Assembly (NCBI GenBank): GCA_963682175.1
Contig: OY821771.1
Span: forward strand, 29,160,201 to 29,224,200
Direction: 5' to 3'
Source of the DNA: Triglochin maritima
Lineage: Eukaryota; Streptophyta; Magnoliopsida; Alismatales; Juncaginaceae
Length of the DNA stretch: 64,000 nucleotides
Shown piece by piece: positions 1-10,090 of the stretch (the stretch's first letter is position 1; each line of letters starts with the position of its first letter). The notes below the pieces were generated by a model that saw only the letters and a program-made list of their open reading frames with translations, was not told the origin of the DNA and ran no database searches. Made by a program: the position numbers and the translations under genes.

Positions 1-439
1 GGCAAACATATGTTTTCCATAAATATAGTGTTTTCCATAATTACCGTGCTCCAAGTAAATCAATGATTGAACATCCGGGTTGGAGCATCCTCTCAAGTTG
101 CTAGAAGTGTAGTCAACCTATTTACTCGGAATGACTAGTCTTGTAGAACAAGTGTACAGATTACGTCCTAAGAACTCAATAAGTAAAAATTTACATGCCT
201 TGTTTCAAATTTTCATTACATACTTGAGTCTTGAGCATTGAATAATATCAGATGATATGGAAACACAATATTGACCTAGTTAACTTACGTGATGTGGAGT
301 TGAATTAAGAGTAAAACTAATTTTGTTAATCATCAAAATTATAAGAAATGAGTAAAATCATAAGAAATATATTTTCTATTGTTCTTACTTATTCGTATTA
401 GTTTATCATGTTTATGAATGTTAGGATTACTGGTGATTA
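1..439. other. AT-rich 5' flank, no gene seen
   Basis: The stretch is AT-rich with stops in every frame and no recognisable promoter motif. It may hold the 5' UTR, promoter or an upstream intron of the NLR gene that follows. Confidence 0.5.
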
Positions 440-3400
440 ATGTTTAGGAAAGTCTATTTAAACAATCATCATGTATTAGTACGTATAAACATGATATATT
501 TACTTAACTTAAAAAATGTCAATATTTATGATATACACAATTTGACTTCTGCTGATTCTCTCAGGTTTGATGACAACAGTTCAGAAGGAATTACGGAGGA
601 GGAATATCGAAAATGCTGCGGAGTAATACTCATAGAGGTTAGAGAATTGTCTGAAAAAGATGTTAGTCCTCTGGTAGTTCAGCACACGTCTCTCAACATC
701 CTTTTGAGCGACCTTAAGAGTGGAATGTATATGTTGAGAGCAATGAGGGGTGACATTGAATCCATAGCCATCCGACAAGAAATGGAACCCCAAATGGAAC
801 GCAATTTTGTAGTCAAATTCTGGATGTCGAATGCAGACGACCTACTAAAAAATGTAAGTGATTTCTTGTCAGATAATTCAGCGGGAAGTCAACAAAATAG
901 AGTCAGAATTCGAACACAAGCAGCCATTCAAATGCTTTCTCGGATCAGTACGCTAGTAGAAGAACGAACCCAGCTCGGTGGGAATCTGGTCGTGCCCACT
1001 CCTCTACCAGTACCAATGTACACCTCATTTGAGGCAATTGTTGGTTTAGAAGGTATACTGAATTTTCATGTCGAAAAGCATAATTGCAAAGATTTAGTCA
1101 CCTAGAATATAACTGCAATGGATAAACAAATTTAATAGCTACTTTAGTGACAAGTACATTACACGAACGAAGAAATTTTCATCGTAGATGAAACTAGGAA
1201 GTGCAAGAACTATATAGTAGCACCACGCAAATTTGGTTGCCAATTTTTTTTTTTAAAAAAAATGGCCTTGTACAACAATAACGCTTGAGCAAGTATATTA
1301 AGGTAAAGTTTAAACTAAAAGTAAAAAAAGGATATTAATCCAAAATGAACATGGCAGGGTTGATTATAGGTGGTGTTGATCATGTTCTTTTCTTCTTGTT
1401 TTCATAAACGAAAGGATTACGAAGTTCAATGCATCTAGATTATAGAGTCAACAAAGTAAAACGTGATTTCGAAAATGATACATGTCGATATTGAAAACCA
1501 ATTTGTGAATTTGTTCCACTGCAATTAATTATATACATAAGCAGGTTTTGTTGGCTTTGTCATTGGTTGTTGGCTCTGTCATGGATTTTGTTTTGCATGG
1601 AATCCACTTGATCTTGACCGTTGATTTAATTGGATTCACTTTCGTCTTGCTGCTAATTTGATTTTCTTATTAATAAACAGATAACTTGTCAAAGGTCCGC
1701 CCTCTTATGGAAGATCAGAATGTTCATATAATTGGTATCCATGGAGTCGGTGGAATAGGAAAGACAACCCTCCTTAAAGAACTCAGAAAGTCATACAACC
1801 ATCAATTTGATGTAAGCATCTTTGTGTCGGTGCCGAAGGAACAAAATATTTTGGCCATTCAAGAAGATATTGGAGCGGCCTTGGGTTATAAGCGACCAAA
1901 AGACCACGGAATTGGTGCCGAGCTTCCATCGAACATAGTTGATCGGGCGAAACTCCTGTGCGGTCTTCTCTATCAAAAGAAATTTCTAATATTACTTGAT
2001 GACTTGTGGAGCGAGCTAAACTTGGAAGAAGTTGGGATTCCTAAGCATGATAGAAGTGGGAAGTCCAAAATAGTATTGACGACAAGGCAGACTAGTGTGT
2101 GCACTGGAATGGGTACTAGGCCAGTGAAATTGGACTTCCTAACAGAAAATATGTCTGAGAAACTCTTTCGTGAAGTTGTTGGGAACGATATGGTGTTTCA
2201 AGACCAAGGAATTAACTTAATTGCAAGTACGATAGTGAAAATGTGTGGAGGATTACCACTTCTACTCAAAACAGTTGGAAAAGCAATGGCTGGCAAGTTC
2301 GATGTGGCAGGGTGGAGAAATGCGAAGCGAGCATTGCAAAATTGCCCTGATGAAATTCGTGGAATTGCTAACGTTCTTGGTTGTTTGAAGTTCAGTTTTG
2401 ATAATTTGAGAGACTATAAGATTCAGTCTTGCTTACTTTTTTGTTGCCTATACCCTAAAGGTAAAGATATAGAGATAAATGAACTTGTGGATTATTGGAT
2501 CGGGGAAGGTCTCCTTGATAGGGATGATGCTTACATTTCTAGACAGGATAGTCTTTCAAGTCTCCGGGATAAGGGTCGATATATTATAACAAATCTTCAA
2601 GGCAGTTGCTTACTAGAAAAAGGCATAAGAGAAGATTCAGTGAAATTACACGATGCAATTTATGATATGGGAATATGGCTAGGGAAGGATGGTGGGGGAG
2701 AACAATTCAATAACAAATTCTTAAGCCTTTCTGGTGGAGATAGTCAGAGCACAATAATTGGCGAAAGGTGTTGGGAACTAAAGAGAATATCTTTGCAGGA
2801 AGAAAGCAGAATAGAGGAGATTGATATCAGTAGCGGTGATCTGTTGACTTTGTTGGTAAATGACAGAAAGCTCGACACTGGGAAACTATACAATTTGCTG
2901 GAATCCATGTTGTGGAGTAAAAACTTAGTTGTGCTAGATTTGAAGGGTATAGCTATCGATTATCTTCCATCTGCCTTGCTAATGATAGCGTTGAAGTATT
3001 TGAACTTGTCAAATACAGGAATTAGAGAACTAAACCTTGCAAACTTTCCCAGCTTGCAGTTGCTGAATCTATGTTCTACCAAACAACTAAATGTTGTGAA
3101 ATCAAATTCTAATGGTAAGCCTAATTTGCAGTCACTGAACTTACAATGTAGTGGTTATAATATCTTTCAGAGAAAGGAGAGTGACCAACTGAGTTTGCAA
3201 GCTTTGGATGGAATGAACCAACTAGAAGAGCTGATTGGGCTTGAGGTACATCATCATGTTGACCCAAATCTCTTAGATTATTTCAGTGAATCCGATCGGC
3301 TGACAGAAGCCACAGTAGAAATTTACTTTGAGAAATCAGAATGGCTTACAATCAATCGGTTATTGCACCTACTAGGAAAATTGAAGAAACTCAGGTCCAT

Positions 3401-3962
3401 TCGCGTACACTTTTGTCCCCCCTTATTCGACGAAGTTATTGAGTTCAAAAGCGGAGGTAAAGTACTAGAACAGTTGGAGATGCTTGAGGTGTCTTATGTT
3501 GGAGGTTTACAAATTTCAGGAGTTGTTGACAGTAATCATCTCCCTCTTCAGCGTCTTCGTCAGTTGACAATCAGCATCTGTGATAACATAACTAATGTTG
3601 CTTGGCTTCGCTCTCTACAGCACCTCGAATCTTTATACCTAGAAGGATGCCATGGGATTGCGGAGTTGGTCTCTGATAGTGATGATCTCATGAATTTACA
3701 AACCCTCCCAAAATTGACATCGCTTACCCTAATACATATGGGAGCACTGGTTAGTATCTCTCCGTCTCCACTTCCGTCTCTACGATATCTTCACGTGGAA
3801 CGTTGCCCTTTATTAAGAAAACTCCCTCCGGCACCTGATCTCAACACAATATATTGTGGAAGGAGCTGGTGGAAAAATCTGGATTGGGAAGACGAGAACA
3901 CCAAATTGAATCTGGAGATCAGGTACATCATCTTTTTTCTTAACTTCACCAACTTGATTTAA
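440..3962 (+). CDS. CC-NBS-LRR (NLR) disease resistance protein, RPS2/RPS5-like
   Basis: Intracellular immune receptor of the non-TIR class, expected to sense pathogen effectors and switch through its nucleotide-binding domain. Two coding blocks join cleanly: 565-1052 carries a coiled-coil region (SLNILLSDL... and the VKFWMSNADDLL block typical of RPS2/RPS5 N-termini), and 1681-3962 carries NB-ARC and LRR. Splicing at AG|GTATAC (1053) and AACAG| (1680) is phase-compatible and restores the family's VGLE linker ahead of the P-loop. In exon 2, counting from 1686: P-loop GVGGIGKTT (20-28), kinase-2 FLILLDDLW (100-108), RNBS-B SKIVLTTR (127-134), GLPL (189-192), RNBS-D CLLFCCLYPKG, and an MHD motif read as LHD (about 321-323), followed by irregular leucine-rich repeats. 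The N-terminus is uncertain. The ATG at 440 is in frame, but CTCTCAG|G at 564 looks like a 3' splice site, so an upstream exon is possible. A possible donor at 3923 leaves the last few residues unsure. No frameshift is seen. Confidence 0.88.
1053..1680 (+). other. NLR intron, between the coiled-coil and NB-ARC exons
   Basis: The donor is G|GTATAC and the acceptor is TTAATAAACAG|AT. The exon before ends one base into a codon and the exon after supplies the other two, giving Asp. The intron is AT-rich and has stops in all plus-strand frames. Confidence 0.8.
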
Positions 3963-4251
3963 ATATAGTGATCACGTGTATCTTAGAAGTCGTCAAGTTC
4001 TTATATACTAATGCATGTTATAGGACTATATATATCTCAATAATCCAAACAGACCAATAAACAAGTAAATCAACTTGGTAAATACTCTAGTTATTTGTCC
4101 ACCTAAAATGTCAAAGTATCTATAAACTGATTTATTTGTTTTACGAGTAGAGCTCATAAAGTTAGTATATTATATATCTCAATGCATGTCGAGTAATAAT
4201 CATCAAGTTCTTTTAACCACACAATTTAAATAAGAAATACAGGAAAGTAAA
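3963..4251. other. NLR 3' flank, nothing recognised
   Basis: AT-rich sequence after the stop codon, with no coding signal. It may be 3' UTR, or an intron if the donor at 3923 is used. Confidence 0.5.
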
Positions 4252-4840
4252 GTCAAAACAGAAAAAAGTACAAGCATTTTCGGATACTATATGTGCTTAC
4301 GATACGACCCACAAAATAACTTTCGTCAAAGAGATGGAAAACACTGTTCTAGTAGATAAATTTAAAAACTTTTGTGCCGTGTGTAATGTCGACGTTAGAA
4401 GAAATTTATTTGCTCCTGAAACATATTTCAATGGTAAGGAAGCACTAACAAAACGAACAAGAGTCATGATGATGTTATATACCACTATTTTCCAATTAGT
4501 TCACGAAAAAAATCATTTCAGGTAGAAGAACGCATAGCTGATGTTGAAATGAGATGTGCATGTTAGTAGCTATTTCAGGTTTCATTTTTTTTAAATAGCT
4601 CAGTCATTGTAATGATTTTTTTAACTTTTCAGTGGCAAGGTTGATTTTGTATTTGCCGAGTGAGATGAGATTTCTGCAGACTCTGCTCTTGTTGACGATG
4701 AGAATCTGGAGTAATTCGTGGAACATCATATTAATTTGTAGGGTTTGAACATTTTGTTGTTGTCGTGGTGTCATTATCGCTGTGGTCGTCGTTATAGTGG
4801 TTGTCTATCATTGTTATGGTTGTTGTTGTTGTTGTTGTTT
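4252..4840 (+). repeat. Duplicated block, copy 1 (gene fragment)
   Basis: Nearly the same sequence recurs at 9556-10090. Both copies keep a small reading frame (here 4334-4525, starting MENTVLVDKFKNF). They differ there by a 3-bp TAG insertion and a few substitutions. The frame ends at CATTTCAG|GTAGAA, and a downstream CTTTTCAG| (about 4632) would join it to a second in-frame segment with VDFVFA. This looks like two exons of a gene fragment that I do not recognise. This copy has a stop right after VFAE that copy 2 lacks. The block ends in a (GTT)n microsatellite. It lies just downstream of the NLR, so it could contain the NLR's last exon, but nothing proves that. Confidence 0.75.
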
Positions 4841-4883
4841 GTATTAAGATCCGATCTGAATTTTGAGGAAATAAATGAGCTTA

Positions 4884-5200
4884 ATGTTATAATTTATAAT
4901 TCTTAATATTATCTGTTAGATATTTTCTTGTAATCCATCTATTTAAGTATCTCAACTTATATTAAATTGATAATTTTATGATACTAAAATTAATTGATTA
5001 GTTTACAAGAATTTTATGTTAGTGGATGGTTACACTTTGATAGGCTATTACACCTACTCACATATATATAAGGTTGATCTTCCTTCTCCCATAGATGAAA
5101 AAGAGAGAAATCTATAATTTTTCCATCAAAACTCAATTAAGTGCTAAAGGGGTCATTTAAGATTTTATTGTGCACTCATCGTTAAGCAAATAAACTTACA
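4884..5200 (+). repeat. Copia-type 5' LTR (start uncertain)
   Basis: AT-rich sequence ending in ...AACTTACA directly before a tRNA-iMet primer binding site, as expected for the 3' end of a 5' LTR. A TATA-like ATATATATAAGG lies near 5062-5073. The 5' edge could be any of several TG dinucleotides and was not fixed. The downstream leader and gag remnant (8322-9516) belong to the same element. Confidence 0.55.
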
Positions 5201-5202
5201 TT

Positions 5203-5213
5203 TGGTATCAGAG
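5203..5213 (+). other. Primer binding site (tRNA-iMet type)
   Basis: TGGTATCAGAG matches the complement of the 3' end of plant initiator tRNA-Met, the usual minus-strand primer of Copia elements. It starts two bases after the LTR end. Confidence 0.75.
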
Positions 5214-5374
5214 TAAAGTTTAGAACTTATGATTTCCCAATCATCGTATTAACAAGACAGTGTATGACTACCACTGAATTTACGAATCTTCTTATTATCA
5301 TGCCGACCATTTTGATCATAGATCTTTGGATTTGGAGGAACTTAATTATCACTAGTGCAGAATAGGCTTTACTC

Positions 5375-5695
5375 GTCGCCCAATAGACGTCAGCCGTTAT
5401 AACAACCAACGTCTAGTAGGGAGAGGACAAAATAGACGTCGGTCGTTACCAAGGCCGACGTCTATGTGGTACTATAGACGTCGGCTATTTCAATACCGCA
5501 TTTATCCGACGTCTATAGGGTATAGACGTCAACCCATAGACGTCGGTTTTTGGAATACCTTGTGCATCCGACGTCTATAGGGTATAGACGTCGCCATATA
5601 GACGTCGGATGTTATAGATGTTCGACGTCTAGACCCCCTGCATATAGACGTCGGGGTATAGACGTCGGACATCTATAACATCCGACGTCTATGGG
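5375..5695. repeat. CACTA 5' subterminal repeats, TAGACGTCGG type
   Basis: About ten copies of the GACGTC-centred decamer occur in direct and inverted orientation. One pair (about 5657-5693) can fold on itself with a stem of about 12 bp. Such arrays bind the element's transposase in known CACTA systems. Confidence 0.85.
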
Positions 5696-5699
5696 TCTT

Positions 5700-6400
5700 A
5701 AAGAAATCGAACAGACGCGTTTCTGTCATTCATCTCAAACGAAAACTCACCCAAACCCTAGCCGTCCCGCGATCGAACTCTCCTCCGCGACCGATCTCTG
5801 ACCGATCTTCACCGTCTCCGGCACCGCAACGATGTCCCTTGTGCTCTCCTCCCCTTCTCCGTCCCTCTGCACTGTCTCCGTAGCCTCCGCGACCACCGTC
5901 ACCGCACCCTCCTCCGCGACCACCGTCACCGCAGCCACGACCTTCTCCTCCTCTGGTTCGTGCTCATACTTTTTGTGTAGTTGTGGATTGAGTTTTTTTT
6001 TATTTAGTTTTTTTGATTTGGTGTAGTTGTGGGTGTAGTTGTTGGCGCGACCACCGACACCGCACCTTCTCTGTGACGTCGGCAGCAGCTTTCCCCTCCT
6101 CCTCTGGTTCTTGTTTCACCACCTGTAGAAAAATTAACTTCAAGTGAAGCCAAAAGGAAATCTACTAGCCTTGTCTTGTATCTTGTTTGATTAGGTTCTC
6201 ATATTTGATATGTTTAGATTGTGGTGTTTGGATTTTGATTGTTTAGTTGGTTGTGGAGATTGTGAATTTTGGATTTGTTATCGGTGGGTTCGTGCGGTGG
6301 CCTAGTTATTTAGTAGAGCTAAACGACAAACATGAGGTATAGTTTAACTTTGAAAGACTTTAAACTTCAAATTTGTTAACAATTGTATTTTAACGGTTGT
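5700..6400 (+). other. GC-rich segment inside the CACTA element, possible captured 5' gene end
   Basis: Unlike the AT-rich surroundings, 5740-6110 is rich in C, with repeated Thr/Val/Ala/Ser codons (ACCACCGTCACCGCA). It opens with CAAACCCTAGCC, a telo-box-like motif usual in plant 5' UTRs. The open frame 5832-6026 is low-complexity and matches no family I know. It may be host sequence captured by the transposon, or the element's own leader. Confidence 0.45.
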
Positions 6401-6538
6401 ATATATATCTGTAAGGTATCAAGCTCCCAGAGAAAAGGGTCAAACAACTAATCTCCGATCAACATTAATTCTCTTCCAAGTAGGTGCAAAATGTTGTATC
6501 AATGTATGGTAGGTAGGGAAGCACAATCCTTAAGTACC

Positions 6539-7540
6539 TGGGAGTTGGAGGGGATAAAGGGTTGCCTCCGGCTTTGTACGTCACCAAAGAGGATATCATG
6601 CAGTTCCTGGCGATGGATTCGTTGTGTATCATGATTATCGACGTGCAAGTGAAGTAAGTTTTTTTTTGTATACAATGAAAAGTATTGAATAATTTTATCG
6701 AAACTGTAATAAAGTATAATTTTTATACATGTAGATATCTTTATGACACCAGAAGGTCAGTCTTTCACGACGATAAAGTATTTGGATTTATCAGACCATA
6801 TAAATATATATACGGGAATGACGATAAATCGGGTCAGCTTGGGACATTCTTTAAAGAAGAAGACAAAAAATATTATCTTCTCCCTTATCATGAGAGGTAA
6901 ACTTTGTAATTCAAAGTGAAATTTTATTTTGTAATAAGCTTCTAATTATATATATAACAGGACTCATTGGATGCTTGTCGTTGTATGCCCCACGACTAAT
7001 TCAGCATATTGGTTTGATCCGTTGGGGTCGAATAAACCAAGGGACTCAATAAAGAAACTTCTAAATTTGTAAGTTCGTTTTAGTCGTGGGAAAAGTAATT
7101 CGTGAATTTTTATTAGTATTATTGAATGAAATTTTAACTTGTGCTACTCAGGGCAATTAAGGTTTACAGAGCTTTGGGTGACAGGAGAACAACCACAAAA
7201 GCATGAATAACATGACATAAAATGAGAGTACGTTCTCTCCATTTTTTGTTAATTAAGTTAGGAACATAAATTTAACGAATTTCTATGTTTGTAGTATCGA
7301 AAGCAGGTTGGAAATACGGAATGTGGTTACTATGTAATGAGATACATGGAGGAAATCCTCGAATTGACAACGCAAGACGTATACCTATCCGAGGTAATGT
7401 AGATCGTTATTCAATTGTATAGTTGTAGTTTCAATATTTAGTTATTAACATTCAACACACTTGTATTTTTTTGATAGGTCTTCTCAAAAAGTAGTGATCC
7501 CTTCTCGCAACAGGAGCTCGATGAAACTCGCGACCGATGA
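6539..7540 (+). pseudogene. Ulp1-like (C48) cysteine peptidase of a CACTA element, broken
   Basis: Peptidase of the SUMO-protease fold often carried by plant CACTA elements. Readable pieces in order: 6539-6653 (LPPALYVTKEDIMQFLAMD), 6735-6896 (FGFIRPYKYIY...), 6961-7068 with the catalytic-His region THWMLVVVCP and the Asp region YWFDPLG, 7152-7207, 7295-7393 with the catalytic-Cys region ECGYYVMRYMEEIL, and 7479-7540 ending QQELDETRDR. The gaps have GT and AG borders, and most join in phase, so intron structure survives. The 7152 exon runs into TGA (KA*) with no open alternative, so the copy looks inactivated. The transposase that normally accompanies it is missing. Confidence 0.75.
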
Positions 7541-7714
7541 ACTTGCTATTTTATCAGAAACATGTTGATGAACTAAGAGGTTCTCCTGTCACTAGCATTT
7601 TTTGTAATTTAGTTAACAAGTGCATTTGTATTACAAACCTACAATTTATGTCTTAATATAATCGTCTCAATTTTAGAATGAATGCCAATTGTTTATGAAT
7701 TAATTGCAAGTGTG

Positions 7715-7805
7715 TTGAATGTCAATTGTGTATGGTTGTATGTTTGTGTTTGTGCATGTATGGTTGTATGTTTGTATTTGTGCATGTATGCTTGTGTGTT
7801 TGTGC
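7715..7805. repeat. TG-rich short tandem repeat inside the CACTA element
   Basis: About two and a half imperfect copies of a roughly 29-bp unit with GTATGGTTGTATGTTTGTG and TGTGCATGTATG. No coding meaning is apparent. Confidence 0.6.
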
Positions 7806-7924
7806 TTATATAAACACGTGGATGAAAGTGTGAGCATATGTGAACGAATTTGGTGCAGGTTGTTGTACACGAATACGATGACTATATACAAGTTTGCAGG
7901 TTGCTATTTTTTTTGTCCAGGTTA

Positions 7925-8300
7925 AGGAATAGACGTCGGATGTTTGTATTAGTCGGCGTTTATTCCTCTGAAGAAAGAAATAAATGTCGGCTGTATGTAT
8001 CATCCGACGTCTATTCCTTTGTTTAGGGTTTAGGGTTTAGGGTCTATTCTTTAGGAATAAACGTCGTCCGTTATTTCACCGACATCTATACTTAAAGAAT
8101 AGATGTCGGTCTTGTAGAACGATCGACGTCTATTTGTAAAGTATAGACGTCGGATGATACATACAGCCAACATCTATTCCTAAAGAATAGACGTCGTATA
8201 TCGCACGTCCGATGTCTATGTATAGACGATGTACACATAGACATCGGATCTGAGAGTGCTTATATCCGACGTATATACCCTCGTACATCCGACGTATATT
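7925..8300. repeat. CACTA 3' subterminal repeats
   Basis: Copies of GACGTCGGATG and CATCCGACGTCTATTCC in both orientations mirror the 5' subterminal array. Several show CG to CA or TG changes (for example AGATGTCGG and GACATCGG), as expected from deamination of methylated CpG. Confidence 0.8.
8022..8042 (+). repeat. Three plant telomere repeats (TTTAGGG)
   Basis: Three perfect TTTAGGG units in tandem sit between two subterminal repeats of the CACTA element. Confidence 0.9.
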
Positions 8301-8321
8301 CCATTTTCTGTAGTAGTGTAT

Positions 8322-9372
8322 TCACGGACTTTTGATCATGTGTGTATTGCTGATTTCGTAAGACACGTGTTTGCAATATATAGTTGATTTCTTTTACCAT
8401 TTTAATATATAAAGATTAGAAATCCGGTTAACTCCGTTGAGATCAAAGGCGTATTACATGTTCACGTACGCAGCGACACATGTTTAAGTTGATTTCATGG
8501 TCATTTATTTTCTGGACACGTTTGAAGTTTTTATTAATTATTGAAAGGTAAAGAACGTTACCAGTAACGAATAGAGCAGGATTCGTTTTTTTATTTTGTT
8601 TATTTTTATTATTAACAATATTCGGTATCTTTATTAACTATTTAAAGACCAAGTTAATTTGGGCAATTGATATTGTTTATGAATTACGGTGCATATTTTA
8701 CCATTGTTGATAGTTGATTTATACTAAGGCCGACATTCTAAATAAATAAATAAAATTGGAAATGCATTGATTTAACTTATTTGAATGTGTATATATTTGA
8801 TTTTATGATTCATGATGTATGTTTATAAGTATAAACGCAGTGTATATTTACAAATTTTAATATCATGTTTATTCAAGTTCACCGTCTATATTATGTATAA
8901 ATCGTTAGTTGTCAAAGTGACCGATTTAGAATATTTCTCATAGATGTCAAATTAAGTTGGATTCTATTTTTGATGCTATAAAGAAATGACTTAATGATAT
9001 ATCATGAATAATTGAAGTTCATAGATTACAAAAAATTTAAGATCACCCAAAGGTGGATCGACCAATTTACGACCATGAACATTATTGTGGTTGATTAATA
9101 TGTCAATTTGGATGTATTTAGTATATCCAAAGATAACAAACATGTCTTATTGAAGCATATTTAATTTTCAATTACGTAAAATTAAATTAAGCATTAATTA
9201 TGGTTCATTGTTATATATTGTTGTATCACCCAAAGAAGATCCTCAATATATATTTAATTTTTTTATAGCTATATAAGTCTGAATTACGTGGTTAAGTTAT
9301 GTCTCAAAGCATTAATGTGGGAGTATTTTATTTATTTTTGCAGCATATGTTAATGTTTCACTTCATTCGCAA
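8322..9372 (+). mobile_element. Copia leader remnant downstream of the CACTA insertion
   Basis: AT-rich untranslated sequence that continues the Copia element begun at 4884-5213. It contains GATCACCCAAAGGTGGATC (near 9041) and a second TCACCCAAAG (near 9228), phrases I associate with plant Copia leaders. No reading frame of substance. Confidence 0.5.
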
Positions 9373-9516
9373 GCTTCGTCTATTACAAAGTTTAATGGGC
9401 TTAATTATAATGAATGAAGTGAATAAGTCAAGTGTCATTTAGGTGTTCTTGATCTTGACTTAGCACTTATGACTGACAAACCCGTTGCTCTTACTGAGAC
9501 GAGCAACAATGAAGAT
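9373..9516 (+). pseudogene. Copia gag N-terminal fragment
   Basis: Read from 9373, the frame gives a Copia gag N-terminus: ITKFNGLNYNE, then HLGVLDLDLALM and KPVALTETSNNED. Two in-frame stops interrupt it, one where family members have Trp (TGA for TGG) and one where Gln is usual (TAA for CAA). It stops abruptly about 40 bp before the second copy of the duplicated block, so the rest of gag and all of pol are gone. Confidence 0.75.
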
Positions 9517-9555
9517 CCTCAATATATATTTAAGTGTTAGGCTTTCTAATAGATT

Positions 9556-10090
9556 GAGTCAAAACAGAAAAAGTACAAGCATTTTCGGATACTATATGTG
9601 CTTACGATACGACCCACAAAATAACTTTCGTCAAAGAGATGGAAAAAACTGTTCTAGTAGTAGATAAATTTAAAAACTTTTGTGCCGTGTGTAATGTCGA
9701 CGTTAGAAGAAATTTATTTGCTCCTGAAACATATTTCAACGGTAAGGAAGCACTAACAAAACGAACAAGAGTCATGATGATGTTATATACCACTATTTTC
9801 CAATTAGTTCACGAAAAAAATCATTTCAGGTAGAAGAACGCATAGCTATTTCAGGTTTCATTTTTTAATATAGCTCATTAGTCACTGTCATGATTTTTTT
9901 AACTTTTCAGTGGCAATGTTGATTTTGTATTTGCCGACCGAGATGAGATTTCTTTGACGATAAGAATCCAGAGTAATTCGTGGAACATCATATTTGTAGG
10001 GGTTTGAACATTTTGTTGTTGTCGTGGCGTCATTATCGTGGTGGTCGTCCTTATAGTGGTTGTCGTTGTCATTGTTGTTGTTGTTTTCTG
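9556..10090 (+). repeat. Duplicated block, copy 2 (gene fragment)
   Basis: Second copy of the block at 4252-4840. The small frame is at 9639-9833 and the second putative exon starts after CTTTTCAG| near 9910. That exon stays open through VDFVFADRDEIS, where copy 1 has a stop, so this copy is the better-preserved version. It also ends in a (GTT)n tract. Confidence 0.75.

Larger units (their letters stand above)
5350..8318 (+). mobile_element. Non-autonomous CACTA (En/Spm) DNA transposon, 2,969 bp
   Basis: The element starts CACTAGTGCAGAA and ends TTCTGTAGTAGTG, whose reverse complement is CACTACTACAGAA. These are matching CACTA terminal inverted repeats, flanked by the 3-bp duplication TAT (5347-5349 and 8319-8321). 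Dense subterminal repeats of TAGACGTCGG/CCGACGTCTA lie in both orientations at each end, as expected for transposase binding regions. No TNP2-like transposase is present; the only coding trace is a broken Ulp1-like peptidase gene. It inserted just downstream of the primer site of a Copia element. Confidence 0.9.

Noticed and set aside
5380..5700. Possible CRISPR-like array of regular repeats with spacers
   Set aside because: The repeats are short, in both orientations and irregularly spaced, at a CACTA transposon end in a plant genome; they are subterminal repeats.
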